A stretch of DNA of 64,000 bases from Candidatus Methanomethylophilaceae archaeon. Lineage in GTDB: Archaea; Thermoplasmatota; Thermoplasmata; Methanomassiliicoccales; Methanomethylophilaceae. Each line of letters begins with the position of its first letter. The first letter of the stretch is position 1. Position numbers and translations under genes: made by a program. The notes beneath the pieces were generated by a model. The model did not search any database. It saw only the letters and a list, made by a program, of their open reading frames with translations, and was not told the DNA's origin. The stretch is taken from contig CALULN010000023.1 of assembly GCA_944321505.1 (NCBI GenBank), forward strand, positions 33,143-97,142, given 5' to 3'. Below, in pieces: positions 9,401 to 16,140 of the stretch.

Positions 9401-9885
9401 CGAGAATGCCGATAGGCGGGAAGTCCGAATCTGTCGCGACATCTCACACTCTCGGCAGATTCGGAACCGTCCCGGCAGGAGGTGATAGGATCCTCGTGAT
9501 CAGCATCGATTGCCGCCACGGCTTTCGTATGACGATCATGACCGATGAGGTCACGATCGTCATCGACGTTCCGTAAGGAACGCTGAGGTCTGATCCGCCT
9601 TAAGGATCCGGTCCCGCAAGGGGCCGTTATCTCCTCCTTGTCTATGGGATGCGTCAGGCTCTTATTTATCGTTTCGGCGGTGGGAGATACGGCGTTTCCG
9701 ACTGTGCCGTCTCTTATGTGTCCCAGATCCCGTAGGGTGTATCGCCGTCAGTGATACGTCGGTAGTGATGGCTATCGTTGGAACCACCGCAGTGGTTCGC
9801 TCAAGGTTCTGCTGCCTAGGGGATTATTCCGTAGCATGTCACCTCCGACACCTCAGTCGGACTCTTCATTCTCTCCCCTCTGGCT
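9401..9885 (+). ncRNA. candidate large structured non-coding RNA (unidentified)
   Basis: No ORF here shows coding character, but the forward strand is packed with stable hairpins. Main ones: 9424-9433 with 9456-9465 (10 bp perfect, outer CGGGA 9417-9421 with 9470-9474); 9531-9543 with 9549-9561 (13 bp, one mismatch); 9567-9572 with 9577-9582 closing a GTAA loop; 9592-9596 with 9604-9608; 9609-9615 with 9620-9626 closing a GCAA loop; 9739-9743 with 9753-9757; 9781-9787 with 9792-9798 (7 bp perfect); 9844-9849 with 9856-9861. GNRA tetraloops fix the orientation as forward. A pyrimidine-rich run follows at about 9862-9883. Universally conserved RNase P and SRP RNA motifs were looked for and not found. 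The 5' end is placed about 25 bp after a TTTTATC element; a second TATA-like sequence at 9661-9669 means it could be two transcripts. Confidence 0.45.
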
Positions 9886-10003
9886 CTGAGGAAAGGCGTG
9901 CTTAGGGTGCGGAAACGCTCGGTATTACGCCCGGTTCTTCGGTTATGCAGTTCGAGAGCACAGGCAGCTTCCTGCATACTGTTCTGTCCGGATGTGAGAG
10001 CCT

Positions 10004-10474
10004 TCAGAGCTCTCCCTGCTCTTTCCTCAGACGCTCGCGCTCTTCGGGGCTCATCTCGGCCACTTCGTCCGCGTAGCGTCCGATTATGCCACTGAAGCGC
10101 CTGCTGCGCGGATCCGCGGTATCCCAGTCAAGAATGCCTTCCTCGGCCATCTTGTCGAACACTTCGTCTGCCTGATCGTGGTTGATGCCGTAGTCGAACA
10201 TATCGGTATAGCCGTACTCTTCCGGATCTTCCGATTTGGATTTAGCGTACAGAGCGATCCTGCGGGCCCATTCGTCCGTCGTCCTCTGGCCCTCGTGAAG
10301 TGCGTCGTCTTCTTCGGTTTCCACTATGTACGGGGGCACGCGGTCTATCGGATGCTCGTAGGTCAGCATCTGAAACGCATACAGGAAATCCCTGTGCGCT
10401 GTGCGCTCTTTCACCAGCTCGATGATCAGTTCCTCCTTAGTCAGTTTCTCCAGCTCCTCCCATTCGCTCGCCAT
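10004..10474 (-). CDS. hypothetical acidic protein
   Basis: A 156-residue acidic, mostly helical protein starting MASEWEELEKLTKEEL. I do not recognise the family. There is no signal peptide, membrane segment or cysteine cluster. An ATG eight codons upstream (10498) is possible, but an AAGGAG ribosome-binding site sits 8 nt before the ATG chosen here, and the AT-rich TATA region near 10515-10522 would start transcription close to the upstream ATG. Codon third positions are less GC-biased than in neighbouring genes, in line with the lower GC of the surrounding region, suggesting recent acquisition or weak expression. It stands alone. Confidence 0.7.
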   Translation of the reverse strand: MASEWEELEKLTKEELIIELVKERTAHRDFLYAFQMLTYEHPIDRVPPYIVETEEDDALHEGQRTTDEWARRIALYAKSKSEDPEEYGYTDMFDYGINHDQADEVFDKMAEEGILDWDTADPRSRRFSGIIGRYADEVAEMSPEERERLRKEQGEL

Positions 10475-10498
10475 CTCATTGTCTCCTTCTTCAGTCAT

Positions 10499-11074
10499 TG
10501 ATTCAGAAATGTGGTGATTTTTAATTTTTCACCAGTTTCGGGCGGTGCTGCGACACAGAAATCGGACCTGTGGTGCAGACATTCTTTCTTTGCATGCGGT
10601 GTCTGATTCGATCTGCCGGCATCCGATTATATCGTGCGTATGCCGAGGTCTGCTGCATCTCTTTCCGGATGGCAATGGTCCACCAGTGCGTCGAGTGTTC
10701 GCGTATGCTGTCTGTGTCATCAGTCAGACTCAAACGCGGTACTCCAATAGAATATCTGAATCGGTGCCGATTGTTCCTGTTCCGGCAAATCGGTTCGGGT
10801 CTTGTTCCCAAGGGCCCTTATCATGATCCCCGTTGCTCCGTGATCGGGTCTGTGTTCGGGCCTCCTGTGAGCTCCTCTCCAAGATGCGCGCCTTCCAGAA
10901 TCCTCAGGTGCCATCCGTACAGCGCTGCTGCGGAACATCCACAGAAGGTCGGCAACGCATCGGAAGGCACCGGGGCGGTCCAGCAGGCCGTCCGATGTCG
11001 ACTGTGTGATCCTCCATGTAGCCGCATCATCGCATCGTGCGATGTGTTTTATACTCCGAGGCGGGTTGGAAAGC
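10499..11074. other. gene-poor, lower-GC region without recognisable genes
   Basis: Open frames occur on both strands, but their translations are rich in Cys, Arg and Ser with no domain, consistent start signal or codon bias, so none is called. The first 30 bases hold the AT-rich promoter of the reverse acidic-protein gene. TTTTATACTC at about 11047-11056 is a TATA-like element in front of the tandem repeat that follows. Confidence 0.5.
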
Positions 11075-11077
11075 CGA

Positions 11078-11189
11078 CCAATGCCGGGACGAAGGCCGGT
11101 TCTCCGTAAGGTGCCGACCTCCGGCAGTCCGGGCCAATGCCGGGACGAAGGCTGGTTCTCCGTAAGGTGCCGACCTCCGGCAGCCCGTC
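11078..11189 (+). repeat. two tandem 56-bp repeats, each able to form a GNRA-capped hairpin
   Basis: The unit beginning CCAATGCCGGGACGAAGGC occurs at 11078-11133 and again directly at 11134-11189. The first 50 bases differ at one position (C to T, GGCC/GGCT). In each unit GCCGG pairs with CCGGC and an inner AGGCCGG-type arm pairs with CCGACCT around a CCGTAAGG tip with a GTAA loop. The single C/T difference converts a C-G pair to a U-G pair and so preserves the stem. A TATA-like TTTTATAC lies about 25-30 bp upstream, so this could be a small RNA gene of about 110 nt. Confidence 0.6.
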
Positions 11190-11327
11190 ACAATTATCCA
11201 TTCGGCTTCGCAGTCCGTTGGTGCCCCCTCCTCCATGGGGGCGCATTGGGTGCGTTCGGAATCCGAGGAGAACGCTTGAAAGCGCATCCCCTGAGCCATT
11301 CCGTGCATAGCCAGACATCATGAGTAG

Positions 11328-11401
11328 TGGGCCTGGCCGGATTTGAACCGACGGCCATCTGGTTATGAGCCAGACGCTCCACCAGACTAAGCTACAGGCC
11401 C
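11328..11401 (-). tRNA. tRNA-Met (CAT anticodon)
   Basis: Cloverleaf on the reverse strand: 7-bp acceptor GGGCCTG/CAGGCCC, anticodon arm TCTGG-CTCATAA-CCAGA with anticodon CAT, T arm GTCGG-TTCAAAT-CCGGC, discriminator A, no encoded CCA. It lacks archaeal initiator features (AGC... acceptor), so elongator Met is most likely; a CAT-anticodon tRNA-Ile2, which is read after agmatidine modification, cannot be ruled out. Confidence 0.9.
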
Positions 11402-11431
11402 GTTTTGCACTTTCAAGCAGAACAGGTATGG

Positions 11432-11504
11432 CGCCGTCACACGGGCTCGAACCGTGGACCTTGGGATTAACAGTCCCACGCTCTACCAACTGAGCTACGA
11501 CGGC
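11432..11504 (-). tRNA. tRNA-Asn (GTT anticodon)
   Basis: Cloverleaf on the reverse strand: acceptor GCCGTCG/TGACGGC (one G-U), D arm GCTCAGTTGGTAGAGC, anticodon arm TGGGA-CTGTTAA-TCCCA with GTT, T arm CACGG-TTCGAGC-CCGTG, discriminator G. A TATA box (TTTAATAC, about 11527-11536) lies about 25 bp upstream. tRNA-Met follows after 30 bp and is probably cotranscribed. Confidence 0.95.
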
Positions 11505-11530
11505 TTGAAGAGTGCAAAGTAGGGGATGTA

Positions 11531-11851
11531 TTAAAGAGTTGCGGACAGGCGATCCTCAAGCCTCTCGATGTCCCCTTTCAGCTTCGCCAGGTACTCCCGC
11601 ATGGCGTCCATGTACTCGTCGTAGATGTCCGTGGCCACCGCGCCGTCGGGGGTGGGGAGGATCGCGCCGTCCTTCTCCAGGAGCCTCAGGGAGTAGCGGA
11701 TCTTGTGCTTGGGGACGCCGAGGGTCTCGGAGAGGCGGATGATCCCGGTGGCGCCGTTGGTCTTCAGCGTGTACAGGAGCTCCAGATGGCGGGCCAGCAG
11801 TTCGAGGTCCTCGTCGAGCTTGTCCGTGATGCTGTCCCTGACATCCGCCAT
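11531..11851 (-). CDS. small winged-helix transcriptional regulator
   Basis: A 106-residue protein. After an acidic helix (DKLDEDLELLARHLELLYTL) it has a winged-helix pattern, GIIRLSETLGVPKHKIRYSL with RLLEKDGAI as the following helix-turn, and ends in a charged helix (about residues 75-104) that could form a coiled-coil dimer. The start MADVRDS has GGAG about 10 nt upstream and a TATA-like TTGAAATAC at about 11875. A longer start at 11881 would overlap that promoter. The gene lies directly upstream of tRNA-Asn on the same strand. Likely a DNA-binding repressor; target unknown. Confidence 0.75.
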   Translation of the reverse strand: MADVRDSITDKLDEDLELLARHLELLYTLKTNGATGIIRLSETLGVPKHKIRYSLRLLEKDGAILPTPDGAVATDIYDEYMDAMREYLAKLKGDIERLEDRLSATL

Positions 11852-11965
11852 GCTACATCCAACTCCTGGAAGGTATTTCAAACATCACACGCGGAGGCGT
11901 CCCGATCGGATTTGGAAAGCTACCGCTGGAACACAGAATAGGGAAAAGGTTCGGACGGGTGGCGC

Positions 11966-12127
11966 TCAGCGCCCGTACCAGTGCTGCCTGCCCCACTTGT
12001 TGTAGTTCTTGCACCACGCCTGGATGAAGGACCCGCAGCAGTCCAGAGCCTCCTGCTCCGTCTTGTAGGTCTTGTAGCATCCCAGGCACTGGTACCTCAT
12101 CTCGGGTGCCTTGGTCTTACCGAACAT
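11966..12127 (-). CDS. 53-residue cysteine-rich small zinc protein
   Basis: A short ORF with a good promoter. The product starts MFGKTKAPEMRYQCLGCYKT and ends WGRQHWYGR. It has a CxxC (residues 14 and 17), adjacent cysteines at 30 and 31, and one at 39; the arrangement CxxC-N12-CC suggests a one-knuckle zinc finger with the last positions variable. Many aromatic and basic residues at the C-terminus would suit nucleic-acid contact. A TATA box (ATTTATC, about 12151-12159) lies about 25 bp before the ATG, so the mRNA would be essentially leaderless. No family recognised. Confidence 0.7.
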   Translation of the reverse strand: MFGKTKAPEMRYQCLGCYKTYKTEQEALDCCGSFIQAWCKNYNKWGRQHWYGR

Positions 12128-12312
12128 GTGCCCGCAATCGTGCGCTCACTAGATAAATGTTGGCTGTTGGAGACATCGGGCCGGTTGGATGCCAGCGCAT
12201 CCTTCTCCGGCCGGCCGTGACGATGCCGAAGGCGCACAGTCTGGCATATGCTTCCGGAACGCGGTCTCCGGTGCACGGTCCGCCGGCGGTCGAGCGTCGG
12301 TTTTAACAGTGG
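12128..12312. other. divergent intergenic region with a two-step GC-rich hairpin
   Basis: No gene. Between the reverse promoter near 12155 and the forward promoter at 12313 there is a strong hairpin: GGCCGG 12179-12184 with CCGGCC 12207-12212 outside, GGATGC 12187-12192 with GCATCC 12197-12202 inside, CAGC loop. It could be a small RNA or a regulator site. Confidence 0.4.
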
Positions 12313-12341
12313 TTATAAATAGCTTCCTGACCATTAGGTGA
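12313..12341 (+). promoter_or_regulatory. promoter and ribosome-binding site of the HTH-aTrm56-HD operon
   Basis: TATA box TTATAAATA at 12313-12321, predicted transcript start near 12340. GGTGA at 12337-12341 is complementary to the archaeal 16S 3' end and lies 7 nt before the ATG at 12349, supporting that start. Confidence 0.65.
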
Positions 12342-12348
12342 AGAGGCT

Positions 12349-12852
12349 ATGAACAGAATCAAGGTCATCAATGAACCGTCGGAGCTCGTCCCCATGCTAC
12401 GGTCCGTTGATACGCCGACAAAGCGGGATGTGCTCAAGGAGGTGACCTTGGAGTGGAGGACCGCCGACGAGATTGAGGCCAAGTACGGCCCCGAGGGAAG
12501 GGAGGCCATCATGTTCTTCGACAAGATGAAGCTGGTCGAGAGCAGGTGGATGGCCGTCGAAGGCAAGAGCTTCCCCGAAAAATCTTACCACACCTTCTAC
12601 ACATCTTTCCACATCAACGCGCAATGGCCCGTCTACGAGATCAGCGACGTGCTCGCCGCCGCCATGATGAGCGAGGAGGAGTACGCCGACATCGAGGCGA
12701 GGATCATCCAGGAGGTCGGCCCTTCCGGGCGCTTCTCCGGCGATGTGGCAGAGGCGCTGGGCCTGACATCCACGATGCTCAAGAGCCTGGTCCGCAGGTC
12801 GGTGAAGATGGACTTCCGCGGCCACAGGATCGAGCTGAAGCGCGAGGAGTAG
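12349..12852 (+). CDS. archaeal helix-turn-helix (ArsR-like) transcriptional regulator
   Basis: A 167-residue protein with a first winged-helix-like region (about residues 20-75: TPTKRDVLKEVTLEWRTADE, then EGREAIMFFDKMKLVESRW), a central segment with FYTSFHINAQWPVYEISDVL, and a second helix-turn-helix near the C-terminus (FSGDVAEALGLTSTMLKSLV). This two-HTH layout is typical of archaeal predicted regulators related to ArsR. It is the first gene of a run with aTrm56, 9 bp downstream, and an HD protein. The stop is TAG. Regulatory target unknown. Confidence 0.75.
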   Translation: MNRIKVINEPSELVPMLRSVDTPTKRDVLKEVTLEWRTADEIEAKYGPEGREAIMFFDKMKLVESRWMAVEGKSFPEKSYHTFYTSFHINAQWPVYEISDVLAAAMMSEEEYADIEARIIQEVGPSGRFSGDVAEALGLTSTMLKSLVRRSVKMDFRGHRIELKREE

Positions 12853-12861
12853 TCGGGCGGC

Positions 12862-13380
12862 ATGTCGGATATCTGGATAATGAGGATCGGGCACCGTCCG
12901 CAGCGGGACAAGAGGGTCACCACCCACGTGGCGCTGTCCTCGAGGGCCCTGGGCGCCAAGGGGATCTTCGTGGACACCGAGGACCCGGTGCTGGAGGAGA
13001 ACATCCGCAGCGTGGTGGGCCGGTTCGGCGGCGACTACACCATAGAGACAGGCGTCCCGTGGAAGAGGAAGATCGCGGAGTTCCCCGGCAAGGTGGTCCA
13101 TCTGACAATGTACGGCCAGAGGGTGGACGAGGCTATCCCCAAGATCCCCAGGGACGAGGACATCCTCATCGTGGTGGGCGCCGAGAAGGTGCCCCCCGAG
13201 GTCTACCAGCGCGCGGACTTCAACGTCTCCGTGGGCAACCAGCCGCATTCGGAGATCGCGGCGCTCGCCATCTTCCTGGACCGCTTCACCGGAGGTTCCG
13301 AGCTGTACTCCGACCGCCACGGCCGGATGACCGTGGTTCCCAACGAGAGGGGGAAGACAGTTGTCGACGCTTCCAGATGA
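12862..13380 (+). CDS. trm56: tRNA (cytidine(56)-2'-O)-methyltransferase aTrm56
   Basis: A SPOUT-class enzyme that methylates C56 of the T loop in archaeal tRNAs. The 172-residue protein opens with IMRIGHRPQRDKRVTTHVAL, the conserved aTrm56 N-terminus, and has the knotted SAM-binding region in its second half (ILIVVGAEKVPPEVYQRADF, then NVSVGNQPHSEIAALAIFLD). It lies 9 bp after the HTH gene and its 3' end overlaps the TTG start of the HD gene by 20 bp, indicating one operon. Length matches the family. Confidence 0.92.
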   Translation: MSDIWIMRIGHRPQRDKRVTTHVALSSRALGAKGIFVDTEDPVLEENIRSVVGRFGGDYTIETGVPWKRKIAEFPGKVVHLTMYGQRVDEAIPKIPRDEDILIVVGAEKVPPEVYQRADFNVSVGNQPHSEIAALAIFLDRFTGGSELYSDRHGRMTVVPNERGKTVVDASR

Positions 13381-13942
13381 TGCGGCCTGCATCCGCCTGC
13401 TGACGGAGGCCGGGTGCAAGAGGAGGGTGATCGTGCACTGCTGCACCGTCTGCACCGTGGCCGACGCCATGGCTTCCGGCACCGGATGCGACATGGCCCT
13501 CGTGCACGCGGGGGCACTGCTCCACGACATCGGGAGGTCGGAGGACCATTCCATAATGCATGCCGTCATCGGCGCCGGCATCGCCAGGTCACTGGGTCTG
13601 CCGGACGAGGTGGTGGAGATCATCCGCCGTCACACCGGGGCGGGGCTGGACGAGGAGGACGTGCGCGAGTTCGGGCTCCCGCCGGGGGACTACATCCCCC
13701 GCACGCTGGAGCAGAAGATCGTCGCCCATGCCGACAACATGGTCAGCGACAACCGCTTGGTGCCCCACGGGCGCTCGGTGGAGAAGCTCCTCTCGAAAGG
13801 CTCGGAGCGCGGCGCGGCGCGCATAGAGGATCTCCACAGCGAGCTGTCGGAGATCTGCGGATACGACCTGGACCAGCTCGTGGGCGAGCTGGGCACCTAT
13901 CCGCGCATGAAAGGTCCGCTCAGAGAGTACGAAGTGGGCTGA
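13361..13942 (+). CDS. HD-domain phosphohydrolase (archaeal HDIG/TIGR00295-type)
   Basis: A 193-residue HD-superfamily protein. Metal ligands are seen in VIVHCCTVC (first His), GALLHDIGRSEDHS (HD) and later IIRRHTG and IVAHADNMV. This is the pattern of the archaeal family related to HDIG proteins, probably hydrolysing a nucleotide or a cyclic nucleotide. The start is TTG, with GGGGG about 8 nt upstream, overlapping the end of aTrm56; no ATG fits before the first metal ligand. The 3' end overlaps a convergent PRC-barrel gene by 23 bp. Substrate unknown. Confidence 0.85.
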   Translation: MSTLPDDAACIRLLTEAGCKRRVIVHCCTVCTVADAMASGTGCDMALVHAGALLHDIGRSEDHSIMHAVIGAGIARSLGLPDEVVEIIRRHTGAGLDEEDVREFGLPPGDYIPRTLEQKIVAHADNMVSDNRLVPHGRSVEKLLSKGSERGAARIEDLHSELSEICGYDLDQLVGELGTYPRMKGPLREYEVG

Positions 13943-14192
13943 CCGTCCCGTCCCTGGAGACCTTCCCGGGGAACCCCTTCAGCAGGACCACGTCCCCCAC
14001 CGCCGACACCCAGGAGTACGGGATGCCCAGTATGACGCCGTCCTCGGCGACTGCCGGGTTCGGCCTCTCCACGATGAGGCTGCCGACGCTGCGCGAGTCG
14101 GTGTCGAAGGCGATTGCGTCAACCTTCCCGACGAACACGCCCTCATCCGTGTAGATGTCCAGACCCACTATCTCTCCGCATTCCTCCAGCAT
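13920..14192 (-). CDS. PRC-barrel domain protein
   Basis: A 90-residue single PRC-barrel, beta-rich: EIVGLDIYTDEGVFVGKVDA and SVGSLIVERPNP, then ILGIPYSWVSAVGDVVLL. PRC barrels in archaea are small RNA- or protein-binding modules found as free-standing proteins; the cell-division partners CdpB are one example. A TATA-like GTTATATCC lies about 30 bp upstream. It is monocistronic and ends inside the HD gene. The function is not determined, and a second PRC gene occurs at 18301-18537. Confidence 0.8.
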   Translation of the reverse strand: MLEECGEIVGLDIYTDEGVFVGKVDAIAFDTDSRSVGSLIVERPNPAVAEDGVILGIPYSWVSAVGDVVLLKGFPGKVSRDGTVSPLRTL

Positions 14193-14282
14193 GGCATCCC
14201 TGACCGCCGATTCATATGGGCGGATATAACGGTGACGAGGGGCTCAGACATCTTTATTAGCCCTCAAAGGTTCCTCCGCCCC

Positions 14283-14606
14283 ATGACTCTCGAGATTACA
14301 GAGGACGGCTTCGATTCGTTTGTAGACTCCCACGACAACGTGGTCATCGACTGCTGGGCCCCCTGGTGCGGACCCTGCAGGAGGCTCGGGCCGATCATCG
14401 ACGAGATCTCCGCCGAGTACGCGGACAAGGTGGCCGTGGCCAAGCTCAACGTGGACGAGGCCCAGGTCATCTCCATGAGGTTCGGTATACAGGCGATCCC
14501 CACCGTCCTGTTCTTCAAGAAGGGCGTCCTGGTCAACACCATGGTGGGGCTCAGGCCCAAAGAGGACATCGTCGCCATCATGCAGGGCGCCAAGCTGCTG
14601 GAGTGA
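14283..14606 (+). CDS. trxA: thioredoxin
   Basis: A 107-residue thioredoxin with the canonical redox site WAPWCGPCRRL, the cis-proline segment QAIPTVLFF and the GLRPKEDI C-terminal helix. The start MTLEITEDG is preferred over an upstream in-frame codon at 14232 because a TATA box (CTTTATTAG, about 14250-14258) would start transcription at about 14277. It is followed after 7 bp by a thioredoxin reductase-like gene, so the pair forms a disulfide-reduction operon. Confidence 0.93.
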   Translation: MTLEITEDGFDSFVDSHDNVVIDCWAPWCGPCRRLGPIIDEISAEYADKVAVAKLNVDEAQVISMRFGIQAIPTVLFFKKGVLVNTMVGLRPKEDIVAIMQGAKLLE

Positions 14607-14613
14607 GCGCGGC

Positions 14614-15501
14614 ATGCGCTTCGACGTGGCGGTCATAGGCTGCGGACCGGCGGGGCTGCAGGCGGCCATCCACGCCTCCCGCGCCAAGGTCTCCGTGGCC
14701 CTCATCGGCAAGACCGCCAACAGCGCCGCGGCCGGCACCGACATAGAGAACTACTTCGGCGTCGGAGAGGCATCCGGCGACGATCTGCTGTCCGCGGGGC
14801 TCGCACAGGCGGAGACGTTCGGCGCCGAACCGTTCCCGCTCAACGTGACGGCAGCATCCGCCGCGGACGGCGGGTTCGCCCTGGAGCTGGAGGACGGCAC
14901 CTCCGTCGAGGCATCCGCCGTCGTCCTTGCGACCGGGGTGTCCAGGGTGAAGCTGGGCGTCCCCGGGGAGAAGGAGCTCTTCGGCAAGGGCGTCAGCTAC
15001 TGCGCGTCCTGCGACTGCAACTTCTACAAGGGGCGCAGAGCGGTCATCGTCGGAGGCGAGACCGAGGCCGCGGTCTCCGCGGAGCTGATGACCCGCTACG
15101 CGTCGAAGACCTACTGGGTCTGGGACGGCGTCCGTGCCTCCGAGGCCGCGGTGCGCAGGGCCGCCGACGCGGGCGCCGAGATGGTGGCCGCGATGCCGGT
15201 CCGCATACTGGGGGACGACCGGGTCACCGGGATAGAGCTGTCGGACGGCACCGTCATAGAGACGGACGGGGTGTTCATAGAGCTGGGGGCCCGCTCATCC
15301 GCCGATCTGGCCATGGACCTGGGGGCGATGCCGGAGATGGACGACTCCGTGAAGGTGGACGCTTCATGCGCCACGGAGGTGCCGGGCCTCTTCGCATGCG
15401 GGGACGTCACCGGCAGGCCGTGGCAGGTGGCCAGGGCCGTCGGCCAGGGCTGCGTCGCCGGCACGTCGGCGGCAAGGTACGCCAAGGAGGCCGGGCCTTG
15501 A
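14614..15501 (+). CDS. trxB: thioredoxin reductase-like flavoprotein with altered dinucleotide motif
   Basis: A 295-residue low-Mr thioredoxin reductase homologue. FAD-binding GCGPAGLQAA is near residue 9 and the GDV segment (LFACGDVTGRP) near the C-terminus. The redox centre is CASCDC, so a third cysteine follows the usual CxxC. The second nucleotide-binding loop is VIVGGETEAA where NADPH enzymes have GGGDSA, and no HRR basic patch follows. By comparison with archaeal relatives that use F420H2 or ferredoxin-linked donors, NADPH is unlikely to be the reductant; that is inference. It overlaps the next gene by 4 nt. Confidence 0.88.
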   Translation: MRFDVAVIGCGPAGLQAAIHASRAKVSVALIGKTANSAAAGTDIENYFGVGEASGDDLLSAGLAQAETFGAEPFPLNVTAASAADGGFALELEDGTSVEASAVVLATGVSRVKLGVPGEKELFGKGVSYCASCDCNFYKGRRAVIVGGETEAAVSAELMTRYASKTYWVWDGVRASEAAVRRAADAGAEMVAAMPVRILGDDRVTGIELSDGTVIETDGVFIELGARSSADLAMDLGAMPEMDDSVKVDASCATEVPGLFACGDVTGRPWQVARAVGQGCVAGTSAARYAKEAGP

Positions 15502-16010
15502 CCGTCGAGGACCTGGTGGCGGGGATGCTCCGCGAGGAGGGCGGATTCCAGAAGGCCCTCCGCAGGGTGCTGGAGGACGAGCTGGGGATGACCGTCAACG
15601 AGTTCTCCAAGGCCACCGGCATATCCCAGAGCACCATGTACAAGATACTGGAGGACAAGCGGGAGCCGAATCTGCGCACGGTCCGCACCATCATACGCGC
15701 AGTGAGGATACTGTCCAAATCCGTCGGCGAGAACTTCATCGCGGTCATAGCGTCGCACATGGTCCTGCAGACCATGGAGCCGGAGACGGAGGTGGACGGT
15801 CAGATCGTCCGTCTGCGGGAGTACCCGGTGTCCACGGTGGAGGACGCCATCGTCGCAGCCATACGCGCCGAGCGGGACGGCGCCCTCGGAGTGGTCTGCG
15901 CCCCCATCGTCACGCCCACCGTGGAGAAGATCCTGACGATCCCGGTGTGCCCGGTGATGCCCACCACCAGCATAACCGTGGCGGTGGAGCGTCTGAAGCG
16001 GGAGCTGTGA
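15498..16010 (+). CDS. XRE-type helix-turn-helix regulator with conserved C-terminal domain
   Basis: A 170-residue protein. Residues about 30-70 form a Cro/XRE helix-turn-helix (MTVNEFSKATGISQSTMYKI). The C-terminal part (MPTTSITVAVERLKREL at the end, with VVCAPIVTPTVEKILTIPVC before it) is a small alpha/beta domain with one conserved-looking Cys. The start is TTG at 15498, overlapping the trxB stop, with AAGGAGG 8 nt upstream; upstream in-frame codons lie entirely within trxB. It is cotranscribed with thioredoxin and its reductase, so a redox-linked regulator is plausible but unproved. Confidence 0.78.
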   Translation: MTVEDLVAGMLREEGGFQKALRRVLEDELGMTVNEFSKATGISQSTMYKILEDKREPNLRTVRTIIRAVRILSKSVGENFIAVIASHMVLQTMEPETEVDGQIVRLREYPVSTVEDAIVAAIRAERDGALGVVCAPIVTPTVEKILTIPVCPVMPTTSITVAVERLKREL

Positions 16011-16140
16011 CGGCCGCTTCGCTTCAATTTAATATACCACCTTTACTTCATTAAGTACACACATTAAGGAGAGGATCCCACTGTTCGAGCTCCAGGTTGT
16101 CAGCAATACCCCTCAGACGGGCGTCGACGACGCAGACATC

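Noticed and set aside
9401..9885. RNase P RNA or SRP RNA
   Set aside because: The conserved RNase P segments (such as ACAGAA and the P4 strands) and the SRP domain IV loop were not found; the AAGTCCG near 9421 pairs locally instead.
10570..11109. Forward ORF of 179 codons
   Set aside because: Composition (Cys, Arg, Ser-rich), no start signal, no domain and no codon bias; it looks like chance in non-coding DNA.
11078..11189. CRISPR array
   Set aside because: Only two copies, directly adjacent with no spacers, and no cas genes.
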